This document shows positions 31,471 through 39,607 of a stretch of DNA of 64,000 bases, in pieces. The notes under the pieces are model-generated. The model saw only the letters and a program-made list of their open reading frames with translations. It was not told where the DNA came from and made no database searches. The stretch is from CAWDAQ01 sp963800325 (GTDB lineage: Bacteria; Actinomycetota; Actinomycetes; Actinomycetales; Dermatophilaceae), in the NCBI GenBank assembly GCA_963800325.1, contig CAWDAQ010000008.1:67817-131816 (forward strand), read 5' to 3'. A program made the translations under genes and the position numbers. Within the stretch, counting starts at the first letter, position 1, and each line of letters begins with the position of its first letter.

Positions 31471-32625
31471 ATGGGGGAGGCGGCACTCGGCAACGGCCTG
31501 GACGAGGAGATGGCCCGGGCTGCGGGCGAGCTCCTGCCCGACGGCCTCGTCGTCGCCGACGACCGCGCCGTCGTCGTCGGGGCGAACGGCCGCGCCGCAC
31601 AGGTCACGGGAATCGCCGTCGAGGACCTGCTCGGGCGGGACATCCGCGAGGTGCTGCCGCTCCACGACGCCGACGGCACCTCGTGGTGGGACTGCACCGA
31701 CCCCTGGCACGGCCTCGACATCCGCACCGGGCACCGCGAGAAGCTCCTCGTCATCCCCGGCGGTCCCCAGGTCCTCGTCACCGCGAAGTACCACCGGCCC
31801 GGACGGAACCAGCCGGTCGCGCGGGTCCTCGTCTGCCTGCGCGACGCCGAGGCCCGGCGCCGCGCGGAGCAGGACCAGGCCGCCCTGCTCTCGACCGTCG
31901 CCCACGAGCTGCGCTCGCCGCTGACGAGCGTCAAGGGTTTCTCCTCCACCCTGCTCAAGCGGTGGGACCGCTTCACCGACGACCAGAAGCGGCTCATGCT
32001 CGAGACGATCGAGGCCGACGCCGACCGGGTCACCCGGCTGATCACCGAGCTCCTCGACGTCTCCCGGCTCGACACCGGCCAGCTCCGGCTGCACCCGCAG
32101 CCGGTGCCGGTCGCCTCCGTGCTCGACCGGCACGTCGAGCGGTTCGTCGCCTCGGGCGCCGAGCGCGACGGCTTCACCGTCGCCGTCGCCGACGGGATCG
32201 ACGAGGCGTGGGCCGACCCGGACCGTCTCGACCAGATCCTGGTCAACCTCATCGACAACGCCCTCAAGCACGGCGAGGGCCGGGTCACGATCGCCGCCGG
32301 GCCCGCCTCGGCGGGCCCGGGAGACGACGGCCACGGGGCCGCCGGGCCTCGGGGCGGCGCGCCCGTGCCCGGCGAGGGGACCGTCGGCCCGGTCGACCTC
32401 ACCATCAGCGACGACGGTCCCGGCATCCCTCCCCATCAGCGGGAGATCGTGTTCAACCGGTTCTGGCAGGGCGGCAACCGGGGCAGCAGCGGCCTCGGGC
32501 TCTACATCGTCCGAGGCCTCGCCGAGGCGCACGGCGGCCGCGTCGTCGTCGAGGACGCCCCCTCCGGCGGCGCCCGGATGCGCGTCAGCCTTCCCGGCGA
32601 GCCGCGCCCCAGCGACGAGCCGTGA
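31471..32625 (+). CDS. PAS-containing sensor histidine kinase (orphan)
   Basis: This 384-aa protein has no membrane segment, so it is probably cytosolic. A PAS-like domain (about residues 20-120, LPDGLVVADDRAVVVGANGRAAQVTG) precedes the phosphoacceptor HELRSPLTSVKGF (H near 145). The ATPase domain has ILVNLIDNALKHG (N box), ISDDGPGIP (G1), FNRFWQG (F box) and GSSGLGLYIVRGL (G2). About 30 Gly/Pro/Ala-rich residues are inserted between the N and G1 boxes. No response regulator gene lies next to it. The GTGA overlap at 32622 ties it to a uracil-DNA glycosylase. Confidence 0.87.
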   Translation: MGEAALGNGLDEEMARAAGELLPDGLVVADDRAVVVGANGRAAQVTGIAVEDLLGRDIREVLPLHDADGTSWWDCTDPWHGLDIRTGHREKLLVIPGGPQVLVTAKYHRPGRNQPVARVLVCLRDAEARRRAEQDQAALLSTVAHELRSPLTSVKGFSSTLLKRWDRFTDDQKRLMLETIEADADRVTRLITELLDVSRLDTGQLRLHPQPVPVASVLDRHVERFVASGAERDGFTVAVADGIDEAWADPDRLDQILVNLIDNALKHGEGRVTIAAGPASAGPGDDGHGAAGPRGGAPVPGEGTVGPVDLTISDDGPGIPPHQREIVFNRFWQGGNRGSSGLGLYIVRGLAEAHGGRVVVEDAPSGGARMRVSLPGEPRPSDEP

Positions 32626-33506
32626 CCGCCCAGGGACACCCCGACCCGCCCACCGCGGGACACCCCGACCCGCCCACCCGGGACCACCACCCGGCCACGG
32701 GAACCCCCTTCCCCTCGCCCGTCCCACCCGGGACCGGGTGGCCGGGCGACCCCGCGACGCCGCGGACCCCGGTGGCCGGCACGGGGGAGGAGGTCGCCCA
32801 CCTCGCCGCCACGTCGGGGACCGTGGCCGAGCTCGACGCCCGGGTCTCGGTCTGTCGGGCCTGCCCGCGCCTCGTCGGGTACCGCGAGGACGTCGCCCGC
32901 ACCGGGCGGCGGGCCGCGTTCGCCGACCAGCCGTACTGGGGCCGGCCCGGACCCGGGTTCGGCGACCCCCGGCCGCGGGTCCTCGTCGTCGGCCTCGCCC
33001 CCGCCGCGAACGGCACCAACCGCACGGGCCGGATGTTCACCGGCGACCGGAGCGGCGACTGGATCTACGCGGCCCTGCACCGGGCCGGCTACGCCGAGGT
33101 CCCGTGGAGCACGTCCACCGCGGACGGGCAGCGCCTCCACGGCGCCCGGATCGTCGCCGCCGTCCGCTGCGCCCCGCCCGCGAACCGGCCCACCCCGGCC
33201 GAGCGGGACGCGTGCGGGGCCTGGCTCGTCCGCGACCTCGAGCTCGCCGAGCCGACCCTCACCGCGGTGCTCGCCCTCGGCGGGTTCGCCTGGGACGCCA
33301 CCCTCGCCGCCGCGCGCCACGCGGGCTGGACGGTGGCGCGACCGAAGCCGAGGTTCGCCCACGGTGCCGAGACCGTCCTCGGGGCCCCCGCCGGCGGGGT
33401 CCGGCTGCTCGGCAGCTACCACGTGAGCCAGCAGAACACCTTCACCGGCCGCCTCACCGAGCCCATGCTCGACGCCGTCCTCGCCCGGCTCGAGCCCGGC
33501 CGCTGA
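32622..33506 (+). CDS. Uracil-DNA glycosylase, family 5-like (UdgB)
   Basis: This 294-aa repair enzyme has four-Cys iron-sulfur-type features (VCRACPRLVGYRE and later RCAPPANRPTP...C) and the family 5 catalytic motif GLAPAANGTNRTGRMFTGD. The C-terminal GSYHVSQQNTFTGRL matches the DNA-intercalating motif. It should excise uracil (and possibly hypoxanthine) from DNA. The first 50-60 residues are Pro/His-rich, with a 24-nt tandem duplication at 32633-32680, and are outside the fold. The GTG start at 32622 overlaps the kinase stop; a start nearer VAELDARVSVCRAC is possible. Confidence 0.85.
   Translation: MTAQGHPDPPTAGHPDPPTRDHHPATGTPFPSPVPPGTGWPGDPATPRTPVAGTGEEVAHLAATSGTVAELDARVSVCRACPRLVGYREDVARTGRRAAFADQPYWGRPGPGFGDPRPRVLVVGLAPAANGTNRTGRMFTGDRSGDWIYAALHRAGYAEVPWSTSTADGQRLHGARIVAAVRCAPPANRPTPAERDACGAWLVRDLELAEPTLTAVLALGGFAWDATLAAARHAGWTVARPKPRFAHGAETVLGAPAGGVRLLGSYHVSQQNTFTGRLTEPMLDAVLARLEPGR
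32633..32680 (+). repeat. Two 24-nt tandem repeats in the UDG N terminus
   Basis: The unit beginning GGGACACCCCGACCCGCCC occurs at 32633 and 32657 and encodes a GHPDPPT segment twice. Confidence 0.8.
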
Positions 33507-33624
33507 CCGGGTCCCGTCCCCGCCCCGTCCGTGGCTCGTCCGTGGCCCGCCGCCGCTCGCGGTGCCCACGACTCGCACGTTCCTGTACGCACGTCCCGGC
33601 AATCGCGCCCCGACACCCACGCCC

Positions 33625-33678
33625 CCACACGCACGTGTGCCGTGCCCCCGGGAGGGGGCACGGCACACGTGCGTGTGG
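33625..33678. terminator. 25-bp perfect hairpin between convergent udg and katA
   Basis: The left arm 33625-33649 (CCACACGCACGTGTGCC...) is perfectly complementary to the right arm 33654-33678, with only a 4-nt loop. It lies between the convergent uracil-DNA glycosylase and catalase genes and is a likely bidirectional terminator, though no T tract flanks it. Confidence 0.7.
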
Positions 33679-33693
33679 TCGGGCCGGTCGGGC

Positions 33694-35286
33694 TCAGCCC
33701 GCGTGGGTGCCGCTCTCCACGAGCGGCTCGGTGACCTGCTTGGCGTCGTCGGCCTCGCCGCCGGGGTTGTCGGCCCCGACCTCGGCGCGGACGAGCTCCT
33801 CGATCCGGGCACCGGTGCCGGCGTCGACGTTCTTCCAGTACTCGAACGCACGCTCGAGCACGGGCGACTTCACCCCGCCGAGGAGGTGACCGGCGACGGT
33901 CTGGACGAACTCCTCGCGCTGGGCGTCGTCCCAGACGTCGCGCACGAGGTGCCCGGCCTGGCTGAAGTCGTCGTCGTCCGGACGCAGCTCGTAGGCGGTG
34001 CGGACCATCTCGCCGTCGGCCTCCCAGCCGTCCTCGACCGGGCCGACGTTGTCGGCGTAGCCGCGCCCCTCGGAGTTCGGGGCGTACACCGGGGCGTCAC
34101 CGGAGTGCTCGAAGGCCATCGGGCCGTCGAAGGTGTAGGTGTTCTGCCCCTCGGTGCGGGGACGGTTGACCGGGAGCTGGAGGTAGTTCGGGCCGATCCG
34201 GTACCGGTGGGTGTCGCTGTAGGCGAACGTCCGCCCGAGCAGCATCTTGTCGGGGGAGAAGCCGATCCCCGGAACGGTCGCGTTCGGCTCGAACGCGGCC
34301 TGCTCGACCTGGGCGAAGAAGTTCTCCGGGTTCCGGTTCAGCGTCATGGTCCCCACCTTGGTCAGCGGGTAGTCGCTGTGCGGCCAGATCTTCGTCAGGT
34401 CGAACGGGTTGATCCGATAGGTCTTGGCGTCCTCGAACGGCATGACCTGCACCGAGAGCGTCCAGCTCGGGAACTCGCCCCGGTCGATCGCCTCGTAGAG
34501 GTCGCGCCGGTGGTGGTCCGCGTCCTCGCCGGCGATCCGGGTCGCCTCGGCGCCGGTGAGGCCCTCGACCCCCTGGTCGCTGTGGAAGTGGTACTTGACC
34601 CAGAACTTCTCGCCCTCGGCGTTGATCCACATGTAGGTGTGGCTGCCGTAGCCGTTCATGTGGCGGAACGTCTTCGGGATGCCCCGGTCACCCATGAGGT
34701 AGGTGACCTGGTGGGCGGACTCCGGGTTGAGGGTCCAGAAGTCCCACTGCATGTGGTTGTCCCGCAGGCCGTTCCCCCCGCGGCGCTTCTGGCTGCGGAT
34801 GAAGTGCGGGAACTTCATCGTGTCCCGGATGAAGAAGATCGGCGTGTTGTTCCCCACGAGGTCGTAGTTGCCCTCGTCGGTGTAGAACTTCAGCGCGAAG
34901 CCGCGCGGGTCGCGCCACGTGTCCGGCGAGCCCTGCTCGCCCGCGACCGTCGAGAAGCGCGCGAGCATCTCGGTCCTCGCGCCCTTCTGGAACAGCCCCG
35001 CCTTGGTGTAGGCGCTGACGTCCTCGGTGGTCTCGAAGATCCCGAAGGCCCCCGACCCCTTGGCGTGGACGTTCCGCTCCGGCACCCGCTCCCGGTTGAA
35101 GTGGGCCATCTGCTCGATGAAGTGGGTGTCGTGGAGGAAGATCGGCCCGTTCGGGCCGGCGGTGAGGCTGTTGCGGTCGCTCGGCGCGACCGCGCCGGTC
35201 GCCCTCGTCGAGCCCAGGGCCGCCTCCCGCGAGGGGGCGACGTCGCCGGACGGGGTGGCGTTCGGCGGGTTGGTGACGTCGGTCAT
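33694..35286 (-). CDS. katA: Monofunctional heme catalase
   Basis: This 530-aa cytosolic enzyme breaks down hydrogen peroxide. It carries the catalase active-site motif MAHFNRERVPERNVHAKG (distal His is in the preceding FLHDTHF to VHAKG region), the Asn in GNNTPIFFIRD, and the proximal heme ligand signature RTFAYSDTHRYRIG. Length fits the small-subunit (clade 3) class. A roughly 35-residue N-terminal extension precedes the usual start region. Start ATG 35286 has AAGGAGA 5-11 nt upstream and overlaps the fur stop (ATGA), so the two are an operon. Confidence 0.95.
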   Translation of the reverse strand: MTDVTNPPNATPSGDVAPSREAALGSTRATGAVAPSDRNSLTAGPNGPIFLHDTHFIEQMAHFNRERVPERNVHAKGSGAFGIFETTEDVSAYTKAGLFQKGARTEMLARFSTVAGEQGSPDTWRDPRGFALKFYTDEGNYDLVGNNTPIFFIRDTMKFPHFIRSQKRRGGNGLRDNHMQWDFWTLNPESAHQVTYLMGDRGIPKTFRHMNGYGSHTYMWINAEGEKFWVKYHFHSDQGVEGLTGAEATRIAGEDADHHRRDLYEAIDRGEFPSWTLSVQVMPFEDAKTYRINPFDLTKIWPHSDYPLTKVGTMTLNRNPENFFAQVEQAAFEPNATVPGIGFSPDKMLLGRTFAYSDTHRYRIGPNYLQLPVNRPRTEGQNTYTFDGPMAFEHSGDAPVYAPNSEGRGYADNVGPVEDGWEADGEMVRTAYELRPDDDDFSQAGHLVRDVWDDAQREEFVQTVAGHLLGGVKSPVLERAFEYWKNVDAGTGARIEELVRAEVGADNPGGEADDAKQVTEPLVESGTHAG

Positions 35287-35753
35287 CGTGTCTCCTTCTG
35301 CGTCCTGCTCGGGATTGCTTCGGTGTCCTGCTCCGGGGCCGCCGCGCACGCGGCGCACGTCCCCCAGTAGACGACCTCGGCCTCGTCGATCGTGAAGCCG
35401 TGGTCGTCCGAGGCGGTGAGACAGGGCGTCTCTCCCGTCGCGCAGTCGACGTCGGCCACCGTCCCGCAGGACCGGCAGACGACGTGGTGGTGGTTGTCGC
35501 CGACCCTCGCCTCGAACCTCGAGGGCGAGCCGGCGGGCTCGATGCGGCGCACGAGCCCACGCTCGGTGAGCACGCGCAGCGCGTCGTACACCGCCTGGGT
35601 CGAGACCCGTCCCAGCCGCAGCCGGGCCGCGGCGGCGATCGTCTCGACGTCGGCGTGCGGGGAGGCGTGGACCGCCGCGAGCACGGCGAGCCGGGGCGCG
35701 GTGACCCGCAGCCGCGCCTCGCGCAGCCTCCCGGTCAGGTCCACGGTCTCCAT
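35283..35753 (-). CDS. Fur-family peroxide/iron regulator (FurA-like)
   Basis: This 156-aa regulator has a winged-helix domain (RVTAPRLAVLAAV...STQAVYDALRVLTERGLVRR) and a metal-binding half with HHHVVCRSCGTVADVDC and a second zinc-type CxxC (GTCAACAA). Genetic coupling to katA by a 4-nt overlap points to a peroxide-responsive role like mycobacterial FurA-KatG or streptomycete CatR, rather than iron uptake control. The ATG at 35753 is preferred; a GTG at 35771 is an in-frame alternative but would overlap the presumed -10 element. Confidence 0.85.
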   Translation of the reverse strand: METVDLTGRLREARLRVTAPRLAVLAAVHASPHADVETIAAAARLRLGRVSTQAVYDALRVLTERGLVRRIEPAGSPSRFEARVGDNHHHVVCRSCGTVADVDCATGETPCLTASDDHGFTIDEAEVVYWGTCAACAAAPEQDTEAIPSRTQKETR

Positions 35754-35761
35754 CACCACCC

Positions 35762-35794
35762 AACCTGCCACGTGATCTGGAACGAGTCAAAGAA
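35762..35794 (-). promoter_or_regulatory. fur-katA promoter with FurA-box-like operator
   Basis: On the minus strand, TTGACT (35790-35785), a 17-nt spacer and CAGGTT (35767-35762) lie 8 nt before ATG 35753. The block TCTTTGACTCGTTCCAGA covering the -35 closely resembles the conserved operator upstream of mycobacterial furA as I recall it (TCTTGACTAATTCCAGA...), suggesting autoregulation. Confidence 0.5.
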
Positions 35795-35904
35795 GGCGCA
35801 CCGGTCGTGGCCCGCGCGGGCACCGGCGCGCGGGCCGTCGACCTGCGCAGACGCGGCGACGTCCCGGGGTCCGGGCCACCGGACCCGGCCCCGTCCGGCG
35901 CCCA

Positions 35905-35910
35905 TAGACT
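35905..35910 (+). promoter_or_regulatory. -10 element of the pheST promoter
   Basis: TAGACT; transcription would start near 35917, about 29 nt before ATG 35946. No T-box-like leader fits in this space. Confidence 0.5.
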
Positions 35911-35945
35911 CGGGTCTCGGCCGCAGCGAACGAGAAGTGGACACG

Positions 35946-37040
35946 ATGTCAGGACCGAACACGCAGTACGACCCGGTCGAGGTCGCCGCGCTCGACCCGG
36001 AGGTGCTCGACGCCGCCGTCGCGCGGGCCCTCGAGGACGTGGCCGCCGCCGGTGACCTCGACGCCCTCAAGGCCGCCCGGTCGGCCCACCAGGGGGAGCG
36101 GAGCCCGCTGGCGCTCGCGAACCGGGAGATCGGCGCGCTCCCGCCGAGCGCCAAGGCCGACGCGGGCAAGCGGGTCGGCGCGGCCCGCGGCCGGGTCGCG
36201 GAGGCCGTCGCCGCTCGCCGGGCCGAGCTCGAGGCCGAGCGGGACGCACGGATCCTCGTCGAGGAGACGATGGACCTCACCGTGCGGGTGCCGCGACGCC
36301 CGCTCGGCGCCCGCCACCCCGTCTCCCTCGTCACCGAGCGGGTCGAGGACATCTTCGTCGCCCTCGGGTGGGAGATCGCCGAGGGGCCCGAGGTCGAGAG
36401 CGAGTGGCTCACCTTCGACGCCCTCAACATCGGTCCCGACCACCCCGCCCGGGGCGAGCAGGACACCTTCTACGTCGAGCCGGAGGACTCCGGGCTCGTC
36501 CTGCGCACCCACACCTCCCCGGTCCAGGTCCGCACGATGCTCGCCCAGCAGCCCCCGGTCCGGGTCCTCTGCCCGGGCAAGGTGTTCCGCACCGACGACC
36601 TCGACGCGACCCACACCCCCGTCTTCCACCAGTTCGAGGGCCTCGTCGTCGACGAGGGCATCACCATGGCCCACCTCAAGGGCAGCCTCGACGCCTTCGT
36701 CCAGCGCCTCTTCGGGGGCGAGACCCTCACCCGGCTGCGCCCGAACTACTTCCCCTTCACCGAGCCCAGCGCCGAGATCGACTGCCGCTGCTGGGTCTGC
36801 GCCGGCGCCGACCCGGGGTGCCGGACCTGCGGGGGCACCGGGTGGATCGAGCTCGGCGGCTGCGGCATGGTCAACCGCCGGGTGCTCGTCGCGAGCGGCA
36901 TCGACCCCGACCGGTACACCGGCTTCGCCTTCGGGCTCGGCATCGAGCGCTCGCTCATGCTGCGCCACGGCGTCGCCGACATGCACGACATCGTCGAGGG
37001 AGACGTGCGGTTCTCCGCGCAGTTCGGGATGGAGATCTGA
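35946..37040 (+). CDS. pheS: Phenylalanine-tRNA ligase alpha subunit
   Basis: This 364-aa class II synthetase catalytic subunit has an N-terminal coiled-coil tRNA arm (residues about 1-105), then the catalytic core: HPVSLVTERVEDIFVALGW (motif 1 region), RTHTSPVQVRTM (motif 2 area), GKVFRTDDLDATH, FHQFEGLVVDEG, FTEPSAEIDC and GFAFGLGIERSLML (motif 3). A Cys-rich insert CRCWVCAGADPGCRTCGGTG is typical of many PheS. It pairs with PheT as a heterotetramer. Its stop overlaps the pheT start (TGATG). Confidence 0.96.
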   Translation: MSGPNTQYDPVEVAALDPEVLDAAVARALEDVAAAGDLDALKAARSAHQGERSPLALANREIGALPPSAKADAGKRVGAARGRVAEAVAARRAELEAERDARILVEETMDLTVRVPRRPLGARHPVSLVTERVEDIFVALGWEIAEGPEVESEWLTFDALNIGPDHPARGEQDTFYVEPEDSGLVLRTHTSPVQVRTMLAQQPPVRVLCPGKVFRTDDLDATHTPVFHQFEGLVVDEGITMAHLKGSLDAFVQRLFGGETLTRLRPNYFPFTEPSAEIDCRCWVCAGADPGCRTCGGTGWIELGGCGMVNRRVLVASGIDPDRYTGFAFGLGIERSLMLRHGVADMHDIVEGDVRFSAQFGMEI

Positions 37041-39607
37041 TGCGCGCCCCCGTGTCATGGCTGCGCGAGCTCGTCGACCTCGAGCCCGGTGCGACCGGTG
37101 CCGACGTCGCGGCGAGCCTGGTCCGGGTCGGCCTCGAGGAGGAGGGCCTCCACGGCGGCGACGTCACCGGCCCGCTCGTGCTCGGCCGGGTCCTCTCCGC
37201 CGAGCCCGAGCCGCAGAAGAACGGCAAGACCGTCAACTGGTGCCGGGTCGACGTCGGCGACGCAGGCGGGACCGACGAGCCGCAGGGCATCGTCTGCGGC
37301 GCCCACAACTTCGCCGCCGGCGACCTCGTCGTCGTCATCCTCCCCGGAGGCGTCCTGCCGGGCGGGCTCGTGATCTCGGCCCGGAAGACCTACGGCCACG
37401 TCTCGGCCGGGATGATCTGCTCGGCCGCCGAGCTCGGGCTCGGGGAGGGCCCCGCCGCGACCGAGGGCATCATCGTCCTCACGGACTGGTTCGCCGGCGA
37501 CGAGGCCGGGCTCGCCGCCCTGGGCCGTCTCGCGCCCGGGGACGACGCGATCGGGCTGCTCGGCCTCGACGAGGAGGTCGTCGAGGTCAACGTCACCCCC
37601 GACCGGGGCTACTGCCTCTCGCTGCGCGGCATCGCCCGCGAGTACGCCCTCTCCACCGGGCAGGTCTTCCACGACCCGGCCGCCGCCCCGACCGCCGAGC
37701 CGGTGCGCGCAGACGCCCCCGGCTTCCCGGTCCGGCTCGAGGACACCGCGCCGATCGACGGCCGGCCCGGGTGCGACCGGTACGTCGCCCGGGTCGTCCG
37801 CGGCGTCGACGTCGGCGCGCGGACCCCGGCGTGGATGGCCCTCCGGCTCACCCGGGCCGGGATGCGGCCGATCTCCCTGCCGGTCGACGTGACCAACTAC
37901 GTCATGCTGCTGCTCGGCCAGCCGCTGCACGCGTTCGACCTCGACACCCTCTCGGGGTCGATCGTGGTCCGGCGGGCCCGACCGGGGGAGCGGCTGCGCA
38001 CGCTCGACGACGTCGACCGCACGCTCGACCCCGAGGACCTGCTCATCACCGACGGCGGCACGACCCCGCTCGCGCTCGCCGGGGTCATGGGCGGGGAGAC
38101 CTCCGAGGTCGGCGGCTCGACGAGCGACGTCCTCGTCGAGTCTGCCCACTTCGACGCGACGACGGTCGCCCGGACCTCGCGGCGGCACCGCCTCGGGTCC
38201 GAGGCCTCCCGCCGGTTCGAGCGCGGCGTGGACCCCGAGGTGGCCGACCGCGCCGCCCAGCTCGCCGTCGACCTGCTCGTCACCCTCGGCGGCGGCACCG
38301 CCGACCCCGCGGTCACCGACGTCGACGACCGCCGGCGGCCCGTCCCGTTCCGGTTCGAGGTCGACCTGCCCACCCGGTACGTGGGCCTGGAGTACCCGCG
38401 GGAGGAGGTCCTCGGCACGCTGCGCGCCGTCGGGTGCGAGGTCGACGAGGACCCGGGGACGGGGACGGAGGTCGAGGTCAGCCCGCCGTCGTGGCGGCCC
38501 GACCTCGTCGACGGTCCCGACCTCGTCGAGGAGGTCGCCCGGGTGCGGGGCTACGACCAGATCCCGTCGGTGATCCCGGAGGCCCACGGCCGCGGCCTCA
38601 CCCGGGGCCAGCGGGTCCGGCGCCTGGTCGCCCGCACGCTCGCCCAGCAGGGCCTCGTCGAGGTGCTCAGCTACCCGTTCGTCGCGCCGGGACTGTTCGA
38701 CCGGCTCGGCTACGCCGAGGACGACCCGCGGCGGCTCAGCGTCCGGCTCGCCAACCCGCTGCAGGAGGAGGCCCCGCTCATGCGGACCTCCGTGCTCGAC
38801 ACCCTGCTCGACGTGCTGCGGCGCAACGTCGGCCGGGGGCAGCGCGACGTCGCGGTGTACGAGCTCGGCCTCGTCGTGCGCGGCTCGGTCAGCCCGCGCC
38901 CGGCGCCGGTCCCGCCCGCGGACCGCCGGCCCGAGCCCGACCTCCTCGCGGAGATCGAGGACGCCGTCCCGGCCCAGCCCCGCCACGTCGCCTTCGCCGC
39001 GGCCGGGGAGGCCGAGCCCCCCGGCCCCTGGGGGACCGGGCGCCCCGTCGACCCGACCGACGCGGTCGCCTGGGCGCGCACGCTCGCCGAGGCCCTCGGC
39101 CTCGCGGTCGAGGTCGAGGCCGCCGAGCAGGCCCCGTGGCACCCCGGACGGTGCGCCCGCGTCCACCTCGGCGACGGCACCGTCGTCGGGTACGTCGGCG
39201 AGCTCCACCCGAAGGTCGTCACCGCCCTCGACCTGCCCCCGCGCACCGTGGCCGGCGAGCTCGACGTCGACGTCCTCGTCGCGGCGAGCGGGGCCCCGCT
39301 GCAGGCGGAACCGCTCTCGACCTACCCCGCCGCCCGGACCGACGTCGCGCTCGTCGTGGCCGAGGACGTCCCCGCGGCGGAGGTCGAGCGCGCCCTGCGG
39401 GACGGGGCGGGCGCCGAGCTGGAGAGCCTCGCCCTGTTCGACCTCTACCGCGGCGGACAGGTCGGCGAGGGGCAGAAGTCGCTCGCCTACCGCCTCACCT
39501 TCCGTCCCGAGGACCACACGATGACCACCGACGAGGTCAGCGCCCTGCGCGACGTCGCGATCGCCGCGGCCGCCCGGGCCACCGGCGCGGTCCAGCGGGG
39601 GGCGTGA
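37040..39607 (+). CDS. pheT: Phenylalanine-tRNA ligase beta subunit
   Basis: This 855-aa subunit has the full bacterial order: N-terminal MRAPVSWLRELVDL, EMAP/OB-like tRNA-binding domain (VVCGAHNFAAGDLV, GMICSAAELGL), B3/B4 editing domain (TPDRGYCLSLRGIAREY; PVDVTNYVMLLLGQPLHAFD), B5, and a C-terminal anticodon-binding fold (YPAARTDVALVV...). It provides tRNA binding and Tyr editing. The ATG at 37040 overlaps the pheS stop by 1 nt. Slightly longer than average because of loops near residues 620-670. Confidence 0.95.
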   Translation: MRAPVSWLRELVDLEPGATGADVAASLVRVGLEEEGLHGGDVTGPLVLGRVLSAEPEPQKNGKTVNWCRVDVGDAGGTDEPQGIVCGAHNFAAGDLVVVILPGGVLPGGLVISARKTYGHVSAGMICSAAELGLGEGPAATEGIIVLTDWFAGDEAGLAALGRLAPGDDAIGLLGLDEEVVEVNVTPDRGYCLSLRGIAREYALSTGQVFHDPAAAPTAEPVRADAPGFPVRLEDTAPIDGRPGCDRYVARVVRGVDVGARTPAWMALRLTRAGMRPISLPVDVTNYVMLLLGQPLHAFDLDTLSGSIVVRRARPGERLRTLDDVDRTLDPEDLLITDGGTTPLALAGVMGGETSEVGGSTSDVLVESAHFDATTVARTSRRHRLGSEASRRFERGVDPEVADRAAQLAVDLLVTLGGGTADPAVTDVDDRRRPVPFRFEVDLPTRYVGLEYPREEVLGTLRAVGCEVDEDPGTGTEVEVSPPSWRPDLVDGPDLVEEVARVRGYDQIPSVIPEAHGRGLTRGQRVRRLVARTLAQQGLVEVLSYPFVAPGLFDRLGYAEDDPRRLSVRLANPLQEEAPLMRTSVLDTLLDVLRRNVGRGQRDVAVYELGLVVRGSVSPRPAPVPPADRRPEPDLLAEIEDAVPAQPRHVAFAAAGEAEPPGPWGTGRPVDPTDAVAWARTLAEALGLAVEVEAAEQAPWHPGRCARVHLGDGTVVGYVGELHPKVVTALDLPPRTVAGELDVDVLVAASGAPLQAEPLSTYPAARTDVALVVAEDVPAAEVERALRDGAGAELESLALFDLYRGGQVGEGQKSLAYRLTFRPEDHTMTTDEVSALRDVAIAAAARATGAVQRGA

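Noticed and set aside
31453..31471. Longer histidine kinase start at ATG 31453
   Set aside because: The -10 element TAGGGT lies between the two ATGs and fits a leaderless start at 31471.
35753..35771. Longer Fur start at GTG 35771
   Set aside because: It would overlap the presumed -10 element, and the extra six residues are not family-like; kept as an alternative only.
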